Shown one piece after another: positions 1-5,690 of a stretch of DNA of 5,690 nt. The position numbers and the translations under genes are program-made. The notes under the pieces were generated by a model. It was not told the origin of the DNA and ran no database searches. It saw only the letters and a list, made by a program, of their open reading frames with translations. This stretch comes from Fontibacterium sp038145245 (GTDB lineage Bacteria > Pseudomonadota > Alphaproteobacteria > Pelagibacterales > Pelagibacteraceae): assembly GCA_038145245.1 (NCBI GenBank), contig JAYQPI010000042.1, forward strand, positions 1 to 5,690, in the 5' to 3' direction. Every line of letters starts with the position of its first letter. Position 1 is the first letter of the stretch.

Positions 1-67
1 TTTTAAATTGATATAAATTTGAATTTTCTATTTTCTTTTTACTAGGCGACCATAGCAAATCATTCAT
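1..67 (-). CDS. aacS: Acetoacetyl-CoA synthetase, N-terminus only (runs off the window)
   Basis: An open minus-strand frame begins with ATG at 67-65 and stays open to the window edge, giving 22 codons. Its product contains LLWSPSKKKIENSNLYQF, which resembles the N-terminal start of acetoacetate-CoA ligases: a 'LW-x-PS' motif, then a basic stretch and 'SN-L-x-x-F'. That enzyme activates acetoacetate with ATP and CoA to acetoacetyl-CoA in the cytoplasm. The start lies only 2 nt after the dctM stop, so the gene is probably last or internal in the dctPQM operon and translationally coupled. A TAA in this frame at 91-89 leaves this ATG as the first usable start. No clear Shine-Dalgarno is visible. 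The identification rests on a short N-terminal match, strengthened by the divergent 3-hydroxybutyrate dehydrogenase. Another acyl-CoA synthetase is the main alternative. Confidence 0.72.
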   Translation of the reverse strand, partial: MNDLLWSPSKKKIENSNLYQFK

Positions 68-69
68 TT

Positions 70-2715
70 TTAAAAATGCAAGGAAATATTATGGTGACCC
101 GATTCACATTTAGCAATGTACACTGCTTGCTTGTTCGGTAATTTATCTTGTTGTCGTATACCAATAGTATTTTTGATTTCAGCATCATATTTTTGCAAAT
201 AAGGAAGAACTATTTTTGCTGATTTTTCCCTCCAATTAATTTCTTTATTTAATAAATTTAAAGTTTCATTGATTTTTTTGTTAGTTAATTGGCGATCAAT
301 ATTTCCTTTTTGGATATCTCCAATAATACTGTAAACAGATTCTTTTATTTCATTTGTTCCTGAAATTTTATCTAGTTTAAACATAACATCATTTAATATT
401 TTTGAAACTTTATCTAGATTATTAGATTTAATATCATTAAAAATTTGTTTAAAATTTATCTGTTCCATTTTTAACTTTTCAACATCTTCTAGATTTTTTT
501 TAAGTTGTTTAAAATTATCATAACTATCAACTGCTGAATAATAAGTATTTAATGATTTTCTATAATCGTTATAAAGTTCTTTATATTTTTTATTTTTATC
601 AACAAATTCTGCGGGCACTAATTTTTCAAGTTTTACAATTTCAATATTGTAATTTTTAATTCTTTCTTTTAATTCAGATATTTTTTTTTCACTTTTAGAT
701 TGTTTAATATCTTTTTCCATTTCAATAATTTTTTTATTTATATCTAAGATTTTTGATTGATTTTTTCTAGCTGCTAAATGAACTTCATAATAATCTTTAG
801 AAAAAGTATCTAATATTTTTTTCTTTTCTTGGGCGCTCTTTACTAAATCTAAAGTTATTGATGATTTAGCTAAATGATCTTTTAACAGTTGTTTTTTATC
901 ATCAGGCAATGAGTCAAGATTTATCTTTTTTGCATTATCAATCGCAAACTTTATTTTAGTTCCATCTTTATCGTAGAGGTTAAAGGTATAATCAATTAAA
1001 CATCTTTCAATTCGAGGATTTGTTGGTGGCGGAGATAATTCTGAAGTTAAATAACTTCGAGTTGGAATATAATTTGATAATGATGGCCAATAGCCAACTA
1101 TAAATAAACCTATTAATTGTAAAAATATAAAAGGTATTGCACCTTTCCATATATCTAATGTTGTTATTGAAGGTGGCGCAACTCCTCTCAAGTAAAATAA
1201 AGAAAATCCAAACGGTGGAGTTAAAAATGAGGTTTGCATATTTACACCAATCATTACTCCAAACCAAAGAGCTGTTATATTTGCCTCAGGATTTGCAAGT
1301 AAGATTGGAGCAATTATTGGAACAACAATTACTGCAATCTCAATGTAATCAATAAAAAACCCTAATATAAATATTATAAACATCACGACCCAAAACTGCG
1401 TCCAAAAACCACCAGGAAGATCTTTTAAAAAATTTGTTATAACTTCATCTCCACCAAAACCTCTAAATGCTGCTGTTAGCATTGCGGCACCAATTAAAAT
1501 AATAAAAACCATAGTTGTTGTTAGAGTCGTTTCAGTCGTAACGTATTTTAGAATATCTTCAGTTTTATAAACTCTCCAAAAACTCCAAATTAAAGAAAAG
1601 ATAAGTGCGATAACAAATATTGTGCTTATAAAGATCCCTAGTAACTCATAGTTATTTGTAATATTTTTAATATTTAGATTTAAACTGAAATGTAAAATTA
1701 ATATTCCAATACTTGAGATTGTTGCAATTATTGTTGGAGTATATGTATGTTTTTTATTTGGATATAATTTATAACTTGCCATAACAGTTGAACCAAGCGC
1801 ACCAATAGCTCCAGCCTGATTTACTGTTGTGACGCCAAATAAAATTGATCCTAGTACAATAAAAATTAACAATACTGGAGGAATCAATGTCGAGGACACT
1901 TTTATCCAAAATTCTTTATCAAAACCTTTTTTATTTGGGATTGCAGGAGCAGAATTTTTGATAAATATTGCGTGAATTAATACATAAGCTGCATATAAAA
2001 AAACCAAAAGTAGTCCCGGAATAATTGCGCCAAGAAACATTTCTCCAGCGCTTGTTGACTCTACATTTAAAAAACTAGGCATTGATGACTCGCCGGTAAA
2101 TGCTTGATATAAATTTTTTCTAATATTATCTGCAATATCAGAAGCATTTGAGAGTTGATCTGCAACTATTATAAGAACGACTGATGGTGGAATAATTTGT
2201 CCTAAAGTACCTGAGGCAGTTATTATTCCTGTTGCTAAATTTTTATTATATTTAGCTTTAAGCATCGAAGGCAAAGAAATAAGCCCCATCGCAATAACTG
2301 TTGCCCCAACAATTCCTGTCGTTGCTGCTAATAAACCACCTACTAAAATTACAGAAATTCCTAGTCCTCCAGGAATTCTTCCAAATAATTGACCCATAGT
2401 ATTTAATAGGTCTTCAGCAATTTTTGAACGTTGCAGAATTAATCCCATGTAAATAAATAGAGGAATCGCTATTAAAGTATCTCTATTAACGTCCCAATAA
2501 GCGCCCCTAAAATTATTAATACCGACGTTAATCCATTCAGCTGGACCTTCATTTATAAAATAAGCATGTGTATTTCCTTCAAAAATAAATCCAAGCAAAG
2601 CTGCAATAGAAATTGCCAAAACTCCTGCTCCAGGCAATGCAAAACCAACAGGAAAACCCGTACCAAGGGCTGCCATCATAATTAAAACAAGAATAAATAT
2701 AAAAAGAACTTCCAT
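70..2715 (-). CDS. dctM: TRAP transporter large permease (DctM/TakM type) with long C-terminal extension
   Basis: This is the large membrane subunit of a TRAP transporter, which carries the ion-coupled translocation path in the inner membrane. The 881-residue product has the DctM core at about 1-550. It includes a GxP-type first helix region (residues 18-30), a family block 'LIAIPLFIYMG' (81-91), GGLGISVILVGGLLAATTG (116-134), ASGTLGQIIPPS (167-178) and, in the second repeat half, QTSFLTPPFGFSLF (494-507). The last two mark the paired re-entrant transport motifs. Sequence style matches the TakM/'mannitol-chloroaromatic' branch. Typical DctM proteins are about 430 residues. This one is longer through an insertion near 316-392 with two extra hydrophobic segments and a hydrophilic tail at 551-881. 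The start is 8 nt after the dctQ stop, and M1 leads directly into the first hydrophobic segment. The next gene starts 2 nt beyond its stop. Confidence 0.95.
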   Translation of the reverse strand: MEVLFIFILVLIMMAALGTGFPVGFALPGAGVLAISIAALLGFIFEGNTHAYFINEGPAEWINVGINNFRGAYWDVNRDTLIAIPLFIYMGLILQRSKIAEDLLNTMGQLFGRIPGGLGISVILVGGLLAATTGIVGATVIAMGLISLPSMLKAKYNKNLATGIITASGTLGQIIPPSVVLIIVADQLSNASDIADNIRKNLYQAFTGESSMPSFLNVESTSAGEMFLGAIIPGLLLVFLYAAYVLIHAIFIKNSAPAIPNKKGFDKEFWIKVSSTLIPPVLLIFIVLGSILFGVTTVNQAGAIGALGSTVMASYKLYPNKKHTYTPTIIATISSIGILILHFSLNLNIKNITNNYELLGIFISTIFVIALIFSLIWSFWRVYKTEDILKYVTTETTLTTTMVFIILIGAAMLTAAFRGFGGDEVITNFLKDLPGGFWTQFWVVMFIIFILGFFIDYIEIAVIVVPIIAPILLANPEANITALWFGVMIGVNMQTSFLTPPFGFSLFYLRGVAPPSITTLDIWKGAIPFIFLQLIGLFIVGYWPSLSNYIPTRSYLTSELSPPPTNPRIERCLIDYTFNLYDKDGTKIKFAIDNAKKINLDSLPDDKKQLLKDHLAKSSITLDLVKSAQEKKKILDTFSKDYYEVHLAARKNQSKILDINKKIIEMEKDIKQSKSEKKISELKERIKNYNIEIVKLEKLVPAEFVDKNKKYKELYNDYRKSLNTYYSAVDSYDNFKQLKKNLEDVEKLKMEQINFKQIFNDIKSNNLDKVSKILNDVMFKLDKISGTNEIKESVYSIIGDIQKGNIDRQLTNKKINETLNLLNKEINWREKSAKIVLPYLQKYDAEIKNTIGIRQQDKLPNKQAVYIAKCESGHHNISLHF
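73..1065 (-). other. Hydrophilic coiled-coil tail domain of DctM (residues 551-881)
   Basis: After the last predicted membrane segment (about residues 524-545) the DctM reading frame continues for about 330 residues without a stop. The composition changes sharply to Lys, Asp, Glu, Asn and Ile. Residues 565-625 look like a small folded segment, with 'IDYTFNLYDKDGTKIKF' at 574-590 suggesting beta strands. Residues about 645-760 have long charged, heptad-like stretches (for example IIEMEKDIKQ and ISELKERIKN) typical of coiled coil. Residues 760-850 look alpha-helical. The usual DctM family ends soon after its last helix. In SiaQM structures the C-terminus is cytoplasmic, so this tail probably lies in the cytoplasm, but that is inferred. 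No domain was recognised, and the function is unknown. Confidence 0.85.
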
Positions 2716-2723
2716 TTATGATC

Positions 2724-3674
2724 TTAATTTTTTTTATAAATTTTATTTGCGTTAAATAGTATGTAGCTTGCAAATTGTATGATCATAGTGACAGCAAATA
2801 TTCCTAAAAAACCTGCCATCATATATTTTACATAAAGACCTGCTGTTGCTTGACTTGTAACTTCAAAATTTACAATTGGTGAGTTAATAGTACTTGATCT
2901 TCCATCCATTCCGTAAACCATTACTAATGCACAAAGAGGAATGCCAAAGAAAGTTGAACCAATAATATTTAACAAAGCCTGTGTTTTTTCTTTTGCTCGA
3001 GCATATAAAATATCAACGCGAACATGACCTTCTTTAACGAGTGTATGAGCACTTCCTAATAAGAATAATGCAGCATACCAATATCTTACTAAGTCACCCA
3101 TGAAAGTTTGCTCGTAAGAATAAACAAATCTAGAAATTACAATTAAACCCTCAGCAATTACTACTAAAGTTGCAAGCCAAATAAATCCAATTTTTTTGTT
3201 ATAAAATGCAATAACAAAACCAAAAATAGCAAGCGGAGCATGAATAAATGTAATTCTGTTTTGAGGACTAGATAAAAATAAGTGAATTTTATCGCTGATA
3301 TAAATTTGAATAATTTTTTCTGAAACAAAAAAAGAAATAATAAAATCAATTATTCCAACAATTAAAGCTGTCCAAAATATTCCATGAACTATATAGGAAG
3401 ATATTGCTGATAAAGTTTCAGAGTCTTGTTTAAGTGATCTTTTTTTTGAAAAAAGAACAATCACAAATGGCAATATAATTGCTAATAAATAAATAAATAT
3501 TTGAACATAAAGTAGAAAAATATTTTTTACGGTACCTGTATTTATTTTAGTAAAAATTTTATTAGTTCCTGGCCAGCCTAGATAATGAGTTAAGATATTA
3601 TTAATTAAGAAAGCAAAAGTTAAAGAAGTTATAAGATAACAAAATATTCTAAAAAATCTTGGAATCGAAAACAT
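2724..3674 (-). CDS. dctQ: TRAP transporter small permease (DctQ) with extra N-terminal membrane segments
   Basis: This is the small membrane subunit, which packs against DctM and helps dock the binding protein. The 316-residue product has its DctQ core in the second half, about residues 160-310, with four hydrophobic segments (about 162-182, 198-213, 234-254, 284-307). It carries the family signature HTLVKEGHVRVDIL (210-223), where 'GHVRVD' is the usual conserved turn. DctQ proteins are commonly 160-200 residues. Here the first 150 or so residues add about four further hydrophobic segments (about 8-26, 51-75, 94-118, 141-158) not expected in a minimal DctQ. The ATG at 3674-3672 is the only sensible start, but no Shine-Dalgarno precedes it. 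Instead a strong hairpin ends 11 nt upstream. The stop is 8 nt before dctM, consistent with coupled translation. Confidence 0.93.
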   Translation of the reverse strand: MFSIPRFFRIFCYLITSLTFAFLINNILTHYLGWPGTNKIFTKINTGTVKNIFLLYVQIFIYLLAIILPFVIVLFSKKRSLKQDSETLSAISSYIVHGIFWTALIVGIIDFIISFFVSEKIIQIYISDKIHLFLSSPQNRITFIHAPLAIFGFVIAFYNKKIGFIWLATLVVIAEGLIVISRFVYSYEQTFMGDLVRYWYAALFLLGSAHTLVKEGHVRVDILYARAKEKTQALLNIIGSTFFGIPLCALVMVYGMDGRSSTINSPIVNFEVTSQATAGLYVKYMMAGFLGIFAVTMIIQFASYILFNANKIYKKN

Positions 3675-3685
3675 AAAAAGTAACT

Positions 3686-3714
3686 AAATAGTGGGGTTTG
3701 TGACCCCACTATTT
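3686..3714 (-). promoter_or_regulatory. Intercistronic RNA hairpin between dctP and dctQ
   Basis: A perfect 12-bp inverted repeat, AAATAGTGGGGT and ACCCCACTATTT, encloses a 5-nt loop. It is by far the strongest hairpin seen in the window, with a GC-rich core in an AT-rich background. It is centred in the 51-bp gap, 11 nt from the dctP stop and 11 nt from the dctQ start. In the sense (minus) direction the stem is followed by AGTTACTTTTT, an interrupted U tract, so it may be a partial terminator or a 3'-end stabiliser. Such an element would let the binding protein be made in excess over the membrane subunits. Its role is inferred. Confidence 0.8.
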
Positions 3715-3725
3715 TTAATTATTAA

Positions 3726-4862
3726 TTAAATACCCAAGACTCTATTTCTTTGCGCGACGTATGCCTGATCAGCAATTTTATTCCAAGCACCAAGTTCTGC
3801 ACGTGCTTTATGGAAACTTTGAACAACTCTTTTTCCCATATCGCTACTTGCTTGGTTTTCAGAGTCAACCTCTTTTGCAGCTTTTCCAAAAGCATCATAG
3901 ATTCGATCGCTAACTCTTCTAAGTTTAACACCATGATTATTAATAAGTCTTTTTAATGCTTCACCATTTTTAGCATTAAATTCAGACATCATTATTTCAT
4001 TTTCAGCGGTTGCAGCTGTTTCAATAAGCAATTGATCTGTTTTAGAAAGACTTGATAACCAAGACTTATTTACACCAATTGAAAGCATCGAACCTGGCTC
4101 ATGCACACCTGGATAGTAATAGAATTTTGCAGCTTCATAAAATTTTAAAGCTTCATCATTCCATGGACCAACCCATTCTGTTGCATCAATTGTTCCTGCC
4201 ATCAATTGTTCATAAATTTGCCCACCAGGAACACTTACAACTGAGACCCCAAGTTTAGACATCATTTGTCCTCCAACTCCAGGTATACGCATTTTTAATC
4301 CCTTAAGATCTTCTGGAGAATTTATTTCTTTTCTAAACCATCCTTGCATTTGTACACCTGTGTTTCCGCACATAAATGGTTTAATGTTAAATTTTCCTGA
4401 TAACTCATCCCATAATTGTTGACCGCCTGCAAAACGTATCCAGGAATTAAATTCTGTATAAGTTAAGCCCATTGGAACAGAACAGAAGTAACCAAAAGCT
4501 TTTTCTTTACCTGTCCAATAATATTCTGCACCATGATAAATTTGAGCGTCACCTTTTCCTACGACATCAAATACATCAAATGCTCCTACACGTTCACCAG
4601 CAGAATAGTAATTAATTTTAATTCTACCATCTGTAAGTGCCTCAACACGTTGAGCAAATCTTCGTGCACCAGTATCTAAACCTGGTAAATTTTTTGGCCA
4701 AGTTGAAACCATCACAGCTTCAGTTTTTGACTGAGCAATTGCTGGAGCGCTTAAAGTGGTTGCGGCCACCGCAAGTCCAGTTGTTGCAACTGCAGCTCCT
4801 TTAATAAACTTTCTTCTTGAGGAAATTTTAGGTTTCTTCAAGTTTTTATTATCTTCTAACAT
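3726..4862 (-). CDS. dctP: TRAP transporter periplasmic solute-binding protein, TakP-like, Tat-exported
   Basis: This 378-residue protein captures the substrate in the periplasm and delivers it to DctQM. Residues 14-43 form a twin-arginine signal: SSRRKFIKG, a hydrophobic Ala/Thr stretch, then an APAIA cleavage site with likely cleavage after A43. The mature part matches the TakP/2-oxo-acid branch of DctP proteins: GNTGVQMQGWF (166-176), LKGLKMRIPG (186-195), then GTIDATEWVGPWND (223-236) and YYYPGVHEPG (248-257). R192 is the hallmark Arg that salt-bridges the ligand carboxylate. Q171/Q173 and E229-W230 lie where TakP binds metal and ligand; this mapping is from memory of the family. The ATG at 4862 was chosen because AAGGGGG lies 6 nt upstream and the twin-Arg signal then sits at a normal distance. 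An upstream in-frame ATG at 4925 would add 21 atypical residues. The only two mature cysteines are C127 and C165. Confidence 0.95.
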   Translation of the reverse strand: MLEDNKNLKKPKISSRRKFIKGAAVATTGLAVAATTLSAPAIAQSKTEAVMVSTWPKNLPGLDTGARRFAQRVEALTDGRIKINYYSAGERVGAFDVFDVVGKGDAQIYHGAEYYWTGKEKAFGYFCSVPMGLTYTEFNSWIRFAGGQQLWDELSGKFNIKPFMCGNTGVQMQGWFRKEINSPEDLKGLKMRIPGVGGQMMSKLGVSVVSVPGGQIYEQLMAGTIDATEWVGPWNDEALKFYEAAKFYYYPGVHEPGSMLSIGVNKSWLSSLSKTDQLLIETAATAENEIMMSEFNAKNGEALKRLINNHGVKLRRVSDRIYDAFGKAAKEVDSENQASSDMGKRVVQSFHKARAELGAWNKIADQAYVAQRNRVLGI

Positions 4863-4868
4863 TAGTAT

Positions 4869-4875
4869 CCCCCTT
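4869..4875 (-). promoter_or_regulatory. Ribosome binding site of dctP
   Basis: On the minus strand AAGGGGG lies 6 nt before the ATG at 4862. It is the only convincing Shine-Dalgarno in the window and it decides the dctP start. The contrast with dctQ, dctM and bdhA, which have weak or no such site, fits high translation of the binding protein. Confidence 0.8.
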
Positions 4876-4887
4876 ATTTTGTTACTA

Positions 4888-4927
4888 GATTGAGTTAGTT
4901 TAATCCTAAAAAAATGAAGTCTCAATC
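4888..4927 (-). repeat. Inverted repeat GATTGAG/CTCAATC in the dctP leader
   Basis: GATTGAG at 4888-4894 is the exact reverse complement of CTCAATC at 4921-4927, with 26 nt between. It falls within the predicted untranslated leader of dctP. It could form a long-loop RNA stem or two operator half-sites, but a 7-bp match may be chance. Confidence 0.3.
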
Positions 4928-4935
4928 ATAGACTG

Positions 4936-4963
4936 TTTATAAAATTTGATATTTTATTTGTAA
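4936..4963 (-). promoter_or_regulatory. Candidate sigma-70 promoter for dctPQM
   Basis: Reading the minus strand, TTACAA (4963-4958) and TATAAA (4941-4936) are separated by 16 nt. This would place transcription start near 4929 and give a leader of about 65 nt before dctP. The match is reasonable, but in such AT-rich DNA similar pairs occur by chance. It is proposed mainly because it is well placed in the only sizeable divergent gap. Confidence 0.4.
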
Positions 4964-4975
4964 TAATATTAAATT

Positions 4976-4994
4976 ATACAATTATAAATTGTAT
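4976..4994. promoter_or_regulatory. Palindrome upstream of bdhA, candidate operator
   Basis: ATACAATT-ATA-AATTGTAT is a perfect 8-bp inverted repeat around a 3-bp centre, ending 10 bp before the bdhA ATG. Its size and symmetry fit a dimeric regulator site, for instance of GntR type, where TTGTAT/ATACAA half-sites are common. It could also form a weak hairpin in the bdhA leader. No regulator gene is visible in the window, so the binding protein is unknown. Confidence 0.45.
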
Positions 4995-5004
4995 TTAAGT
5001 GCAT

Positions 5005-5690
5005 ATGAATTTTGAAAAAACAATTTTAGTAACTGGGTCAACAAGCGGAATTGGGTTAGCTATTACAGAAAAATTTTATAGTGAATTTTATAACGTTGTT
5101 ATAGTTGGTAAGGTAAAATTAACAGTTATAAATAAATTAAAAAAAAAATTTGATAAAGATCGTTCATTAATTTTGAATTTGGACCTTACAAAAGTTAGCA
5201 ATATTAAAAAATTAATTATTTTAGCTAATAAAAAATTTAAAAAGATTGATGTACTTGTTAATTGCGCAGGTATGCAAGCAGTTTCTCCTATAGAGAAATA
5301 CTCAGAAGAAATTTGGAGAAAATTATTAGATATTAATCTTAATGTTGCATTTTATATGACCAAATATGTTTTACCTATTATGCGCAAAAATAATTGGGGA
5401 AGAATAATTAATATTGCATCAACTCATGGCTTAATAGCATCGATAAATAAGTCTGCTTATACAGCTTCTAAACATGGTATCGTAGGTCTGACAAAAGTTA
5501 CAGCTCTAGAAACTGCAAAAGAAAAGATTACTTGCAATTCTATATGTCCAGGCTTTGTACTGACTGAACTTATTCAAGATCAAATTGATACAATAGCAAA
5601 AAAATTTAGATTATCTAATGCTAAAGCACAAATTCAACTTTTAAAAGATAAACAGCCATCTTTAAGATTTGTGCAAAAATCACATATTGC
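5005..5690 (+). CDS. bdhA: D-3-hydroxybutyrate dehydrogenase (SDR family), 3' end cut by the window
   Basis: This cytoplasmic enzyme interconverts (R)-3-hydroxybutyrate and acetoacetate with a nicotinamide cofactor. The 228 complete codons present cover most of a roughly 260-residue protein. The cofactor motif TGSTSGIG is at 10-17, followed by NCAG (86-89), the structural Asn N111 and the catalytic set S139, Y152 and K156. Residues Q91, H141, K149 and Q193 correspond to Gln94, His144, Lys152 and Gln196, which bind substrate in Pseudomonas fragi 3-hydroxybutyrate dehydrogenase. The family blocks INIASTHGL (135-143), NKSAYTASKHGIVGLTKV (148-165) and KQPSLRFV (216-223) make the assignment specific within SDRs. 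An in-frame TAA at 4996-4998 limits the start; a GTG at 4999 is a less likely alternative. Oddities are the NCAG in place of NNAG and a basic cofactor loop. The gene diverges from dctPQM, with no strong Shine-Dalgarno. Confidence 0.94.
   Translation, partial: MNFEKTILVTGSTSGIGLAITEKFYSEFYNVVIVGKVKLTVINKLKKKFDKDRSLILNLDLTKVSNIKKLIILANKKFKKIDVLVNCAGMQAVSPIEKYSEEIWRKLLDINLNVAFYMTKYVLPIMRKNNWGRIINIASTHGLIASINKSAYTASKHGIVGLTKVTALETAKEKITCNSICPGFVLTELIQDQIDTIAKKFRLSNAKAQIQLLKDKQPSLRFVQKSHI

Noticed and set aside
73..1065. The DctM tail as a separate downstream gene fused by sequencing error or a lost stop
   Set aside because: The frame is continuous, the next gene begins 2 nt after the tail's stop, and there is no frame shift or internal start with a ribosome site near the junction. 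A genuine extension is the simpler reading.
1137..1355. Short open frames on the plus strand inside dctM and dctP, and in other minus frames
   Set aside because: They lie wholly or almost wholly within well-supported genes, encode no recognisable motif and have no ribosome binding site. They are antisense or out-of-frame shadows.
3686..3716. The dctP-dctQ hairpin as a plus-strand intrinsic terminator, since T residues follow the stem on that strand
   Set aside because: No plus-strand gene lies upstream of it. The flanking genes are both minus strand, so a role in their transcript is more sensible.
4863..4925. Longer dctP reading frame starting at an upstream ATG (4925)
   Set aside because: It would put 21 non-signal-like residues before the twin-Arg signal, has no ribosome binding site, and would start upstream of the clear AAGGGGG site that serves the ATG at 4862.
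4939..4957. Inverted repeat ATAAAAT/ATTTTAT with a 5-nt spacer as a second operator
   Set aside because: It consists only of A and T, is short, and lies in very AT-rich DNA where such repeats are expected by chance.

Overview
The window is a compact, very AT-rich stretch with short gene gaps. It carries a tripartite TRAP (solute-binding-protein-dependent, ion-coupled) transporter flanked by enzymes of ketone-body metabolism. The low GC, Lys/Asn/Ile-rich proteins, tight packing and gene families suggest a streamlined marine alphaproteobacterium, for example SAR11/Pelagibacterales-like. That placement is inferred from composition and gene families, not from a marker gene.

Layout. Four genes run leftward on the minus strand, in transcription order. 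First is dctP (3726-4862), a Tat-exported periplasmic binding protein of the TakP/2-oxo-acid type. Next comes a strong 12-bp hairpin (3686-3714), then dctQ (2724-3674), a small permease with about four extra N-terminal membrane segments. dctM (70-2715) follows, a large permease with a lysine-rich, partly coiled-coil tail of about 330 residues. Last are the first 22 codons of a gene (1-67) whose start resembles acetoacetyl-CoA synthetase. On the plus strand, diverging from dctP across 142 bp, is the first part (228 full codons) of a D-3-hydroxybutyrate dehydrogenase gene, bdhA (5005 to beyond 5690). It carries the catalytic Ser-Tyr-Lys set and the Gln/His/Lys/Gln substrate residues of the characterised enzyme.

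How the genes may work together (inference). DctPQM imports a small hydroxy- or oxo-carboxylate. BdhA oxidises 3-hydroxybutyrate to acetoacetate, and the acetoacetyl-CoA synthetase-like protein activates acetoacetate to acetoacetyl-CoA for thiolysis. The locus therefore reads as an uptake-and-use module for 3-hydroxybutyrate/acetoacetate. The binding protein belongs to a family best known for 2-oxo acids and lactate, so the substrate is a testable prediction. The divergent gap holds a plausible dctP promoter and a perfect 8-bp inverted repeat just upstream of bdhA that could be an operator.

The least ordinary points are the long DctM tail, the enlarged DctQ, the hairpin between dctP and dctQ, and the ketone-body context of a TakP-type transporter. 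No RNA genes, mobile elements, CRISPR arrays or long repeats were seen.
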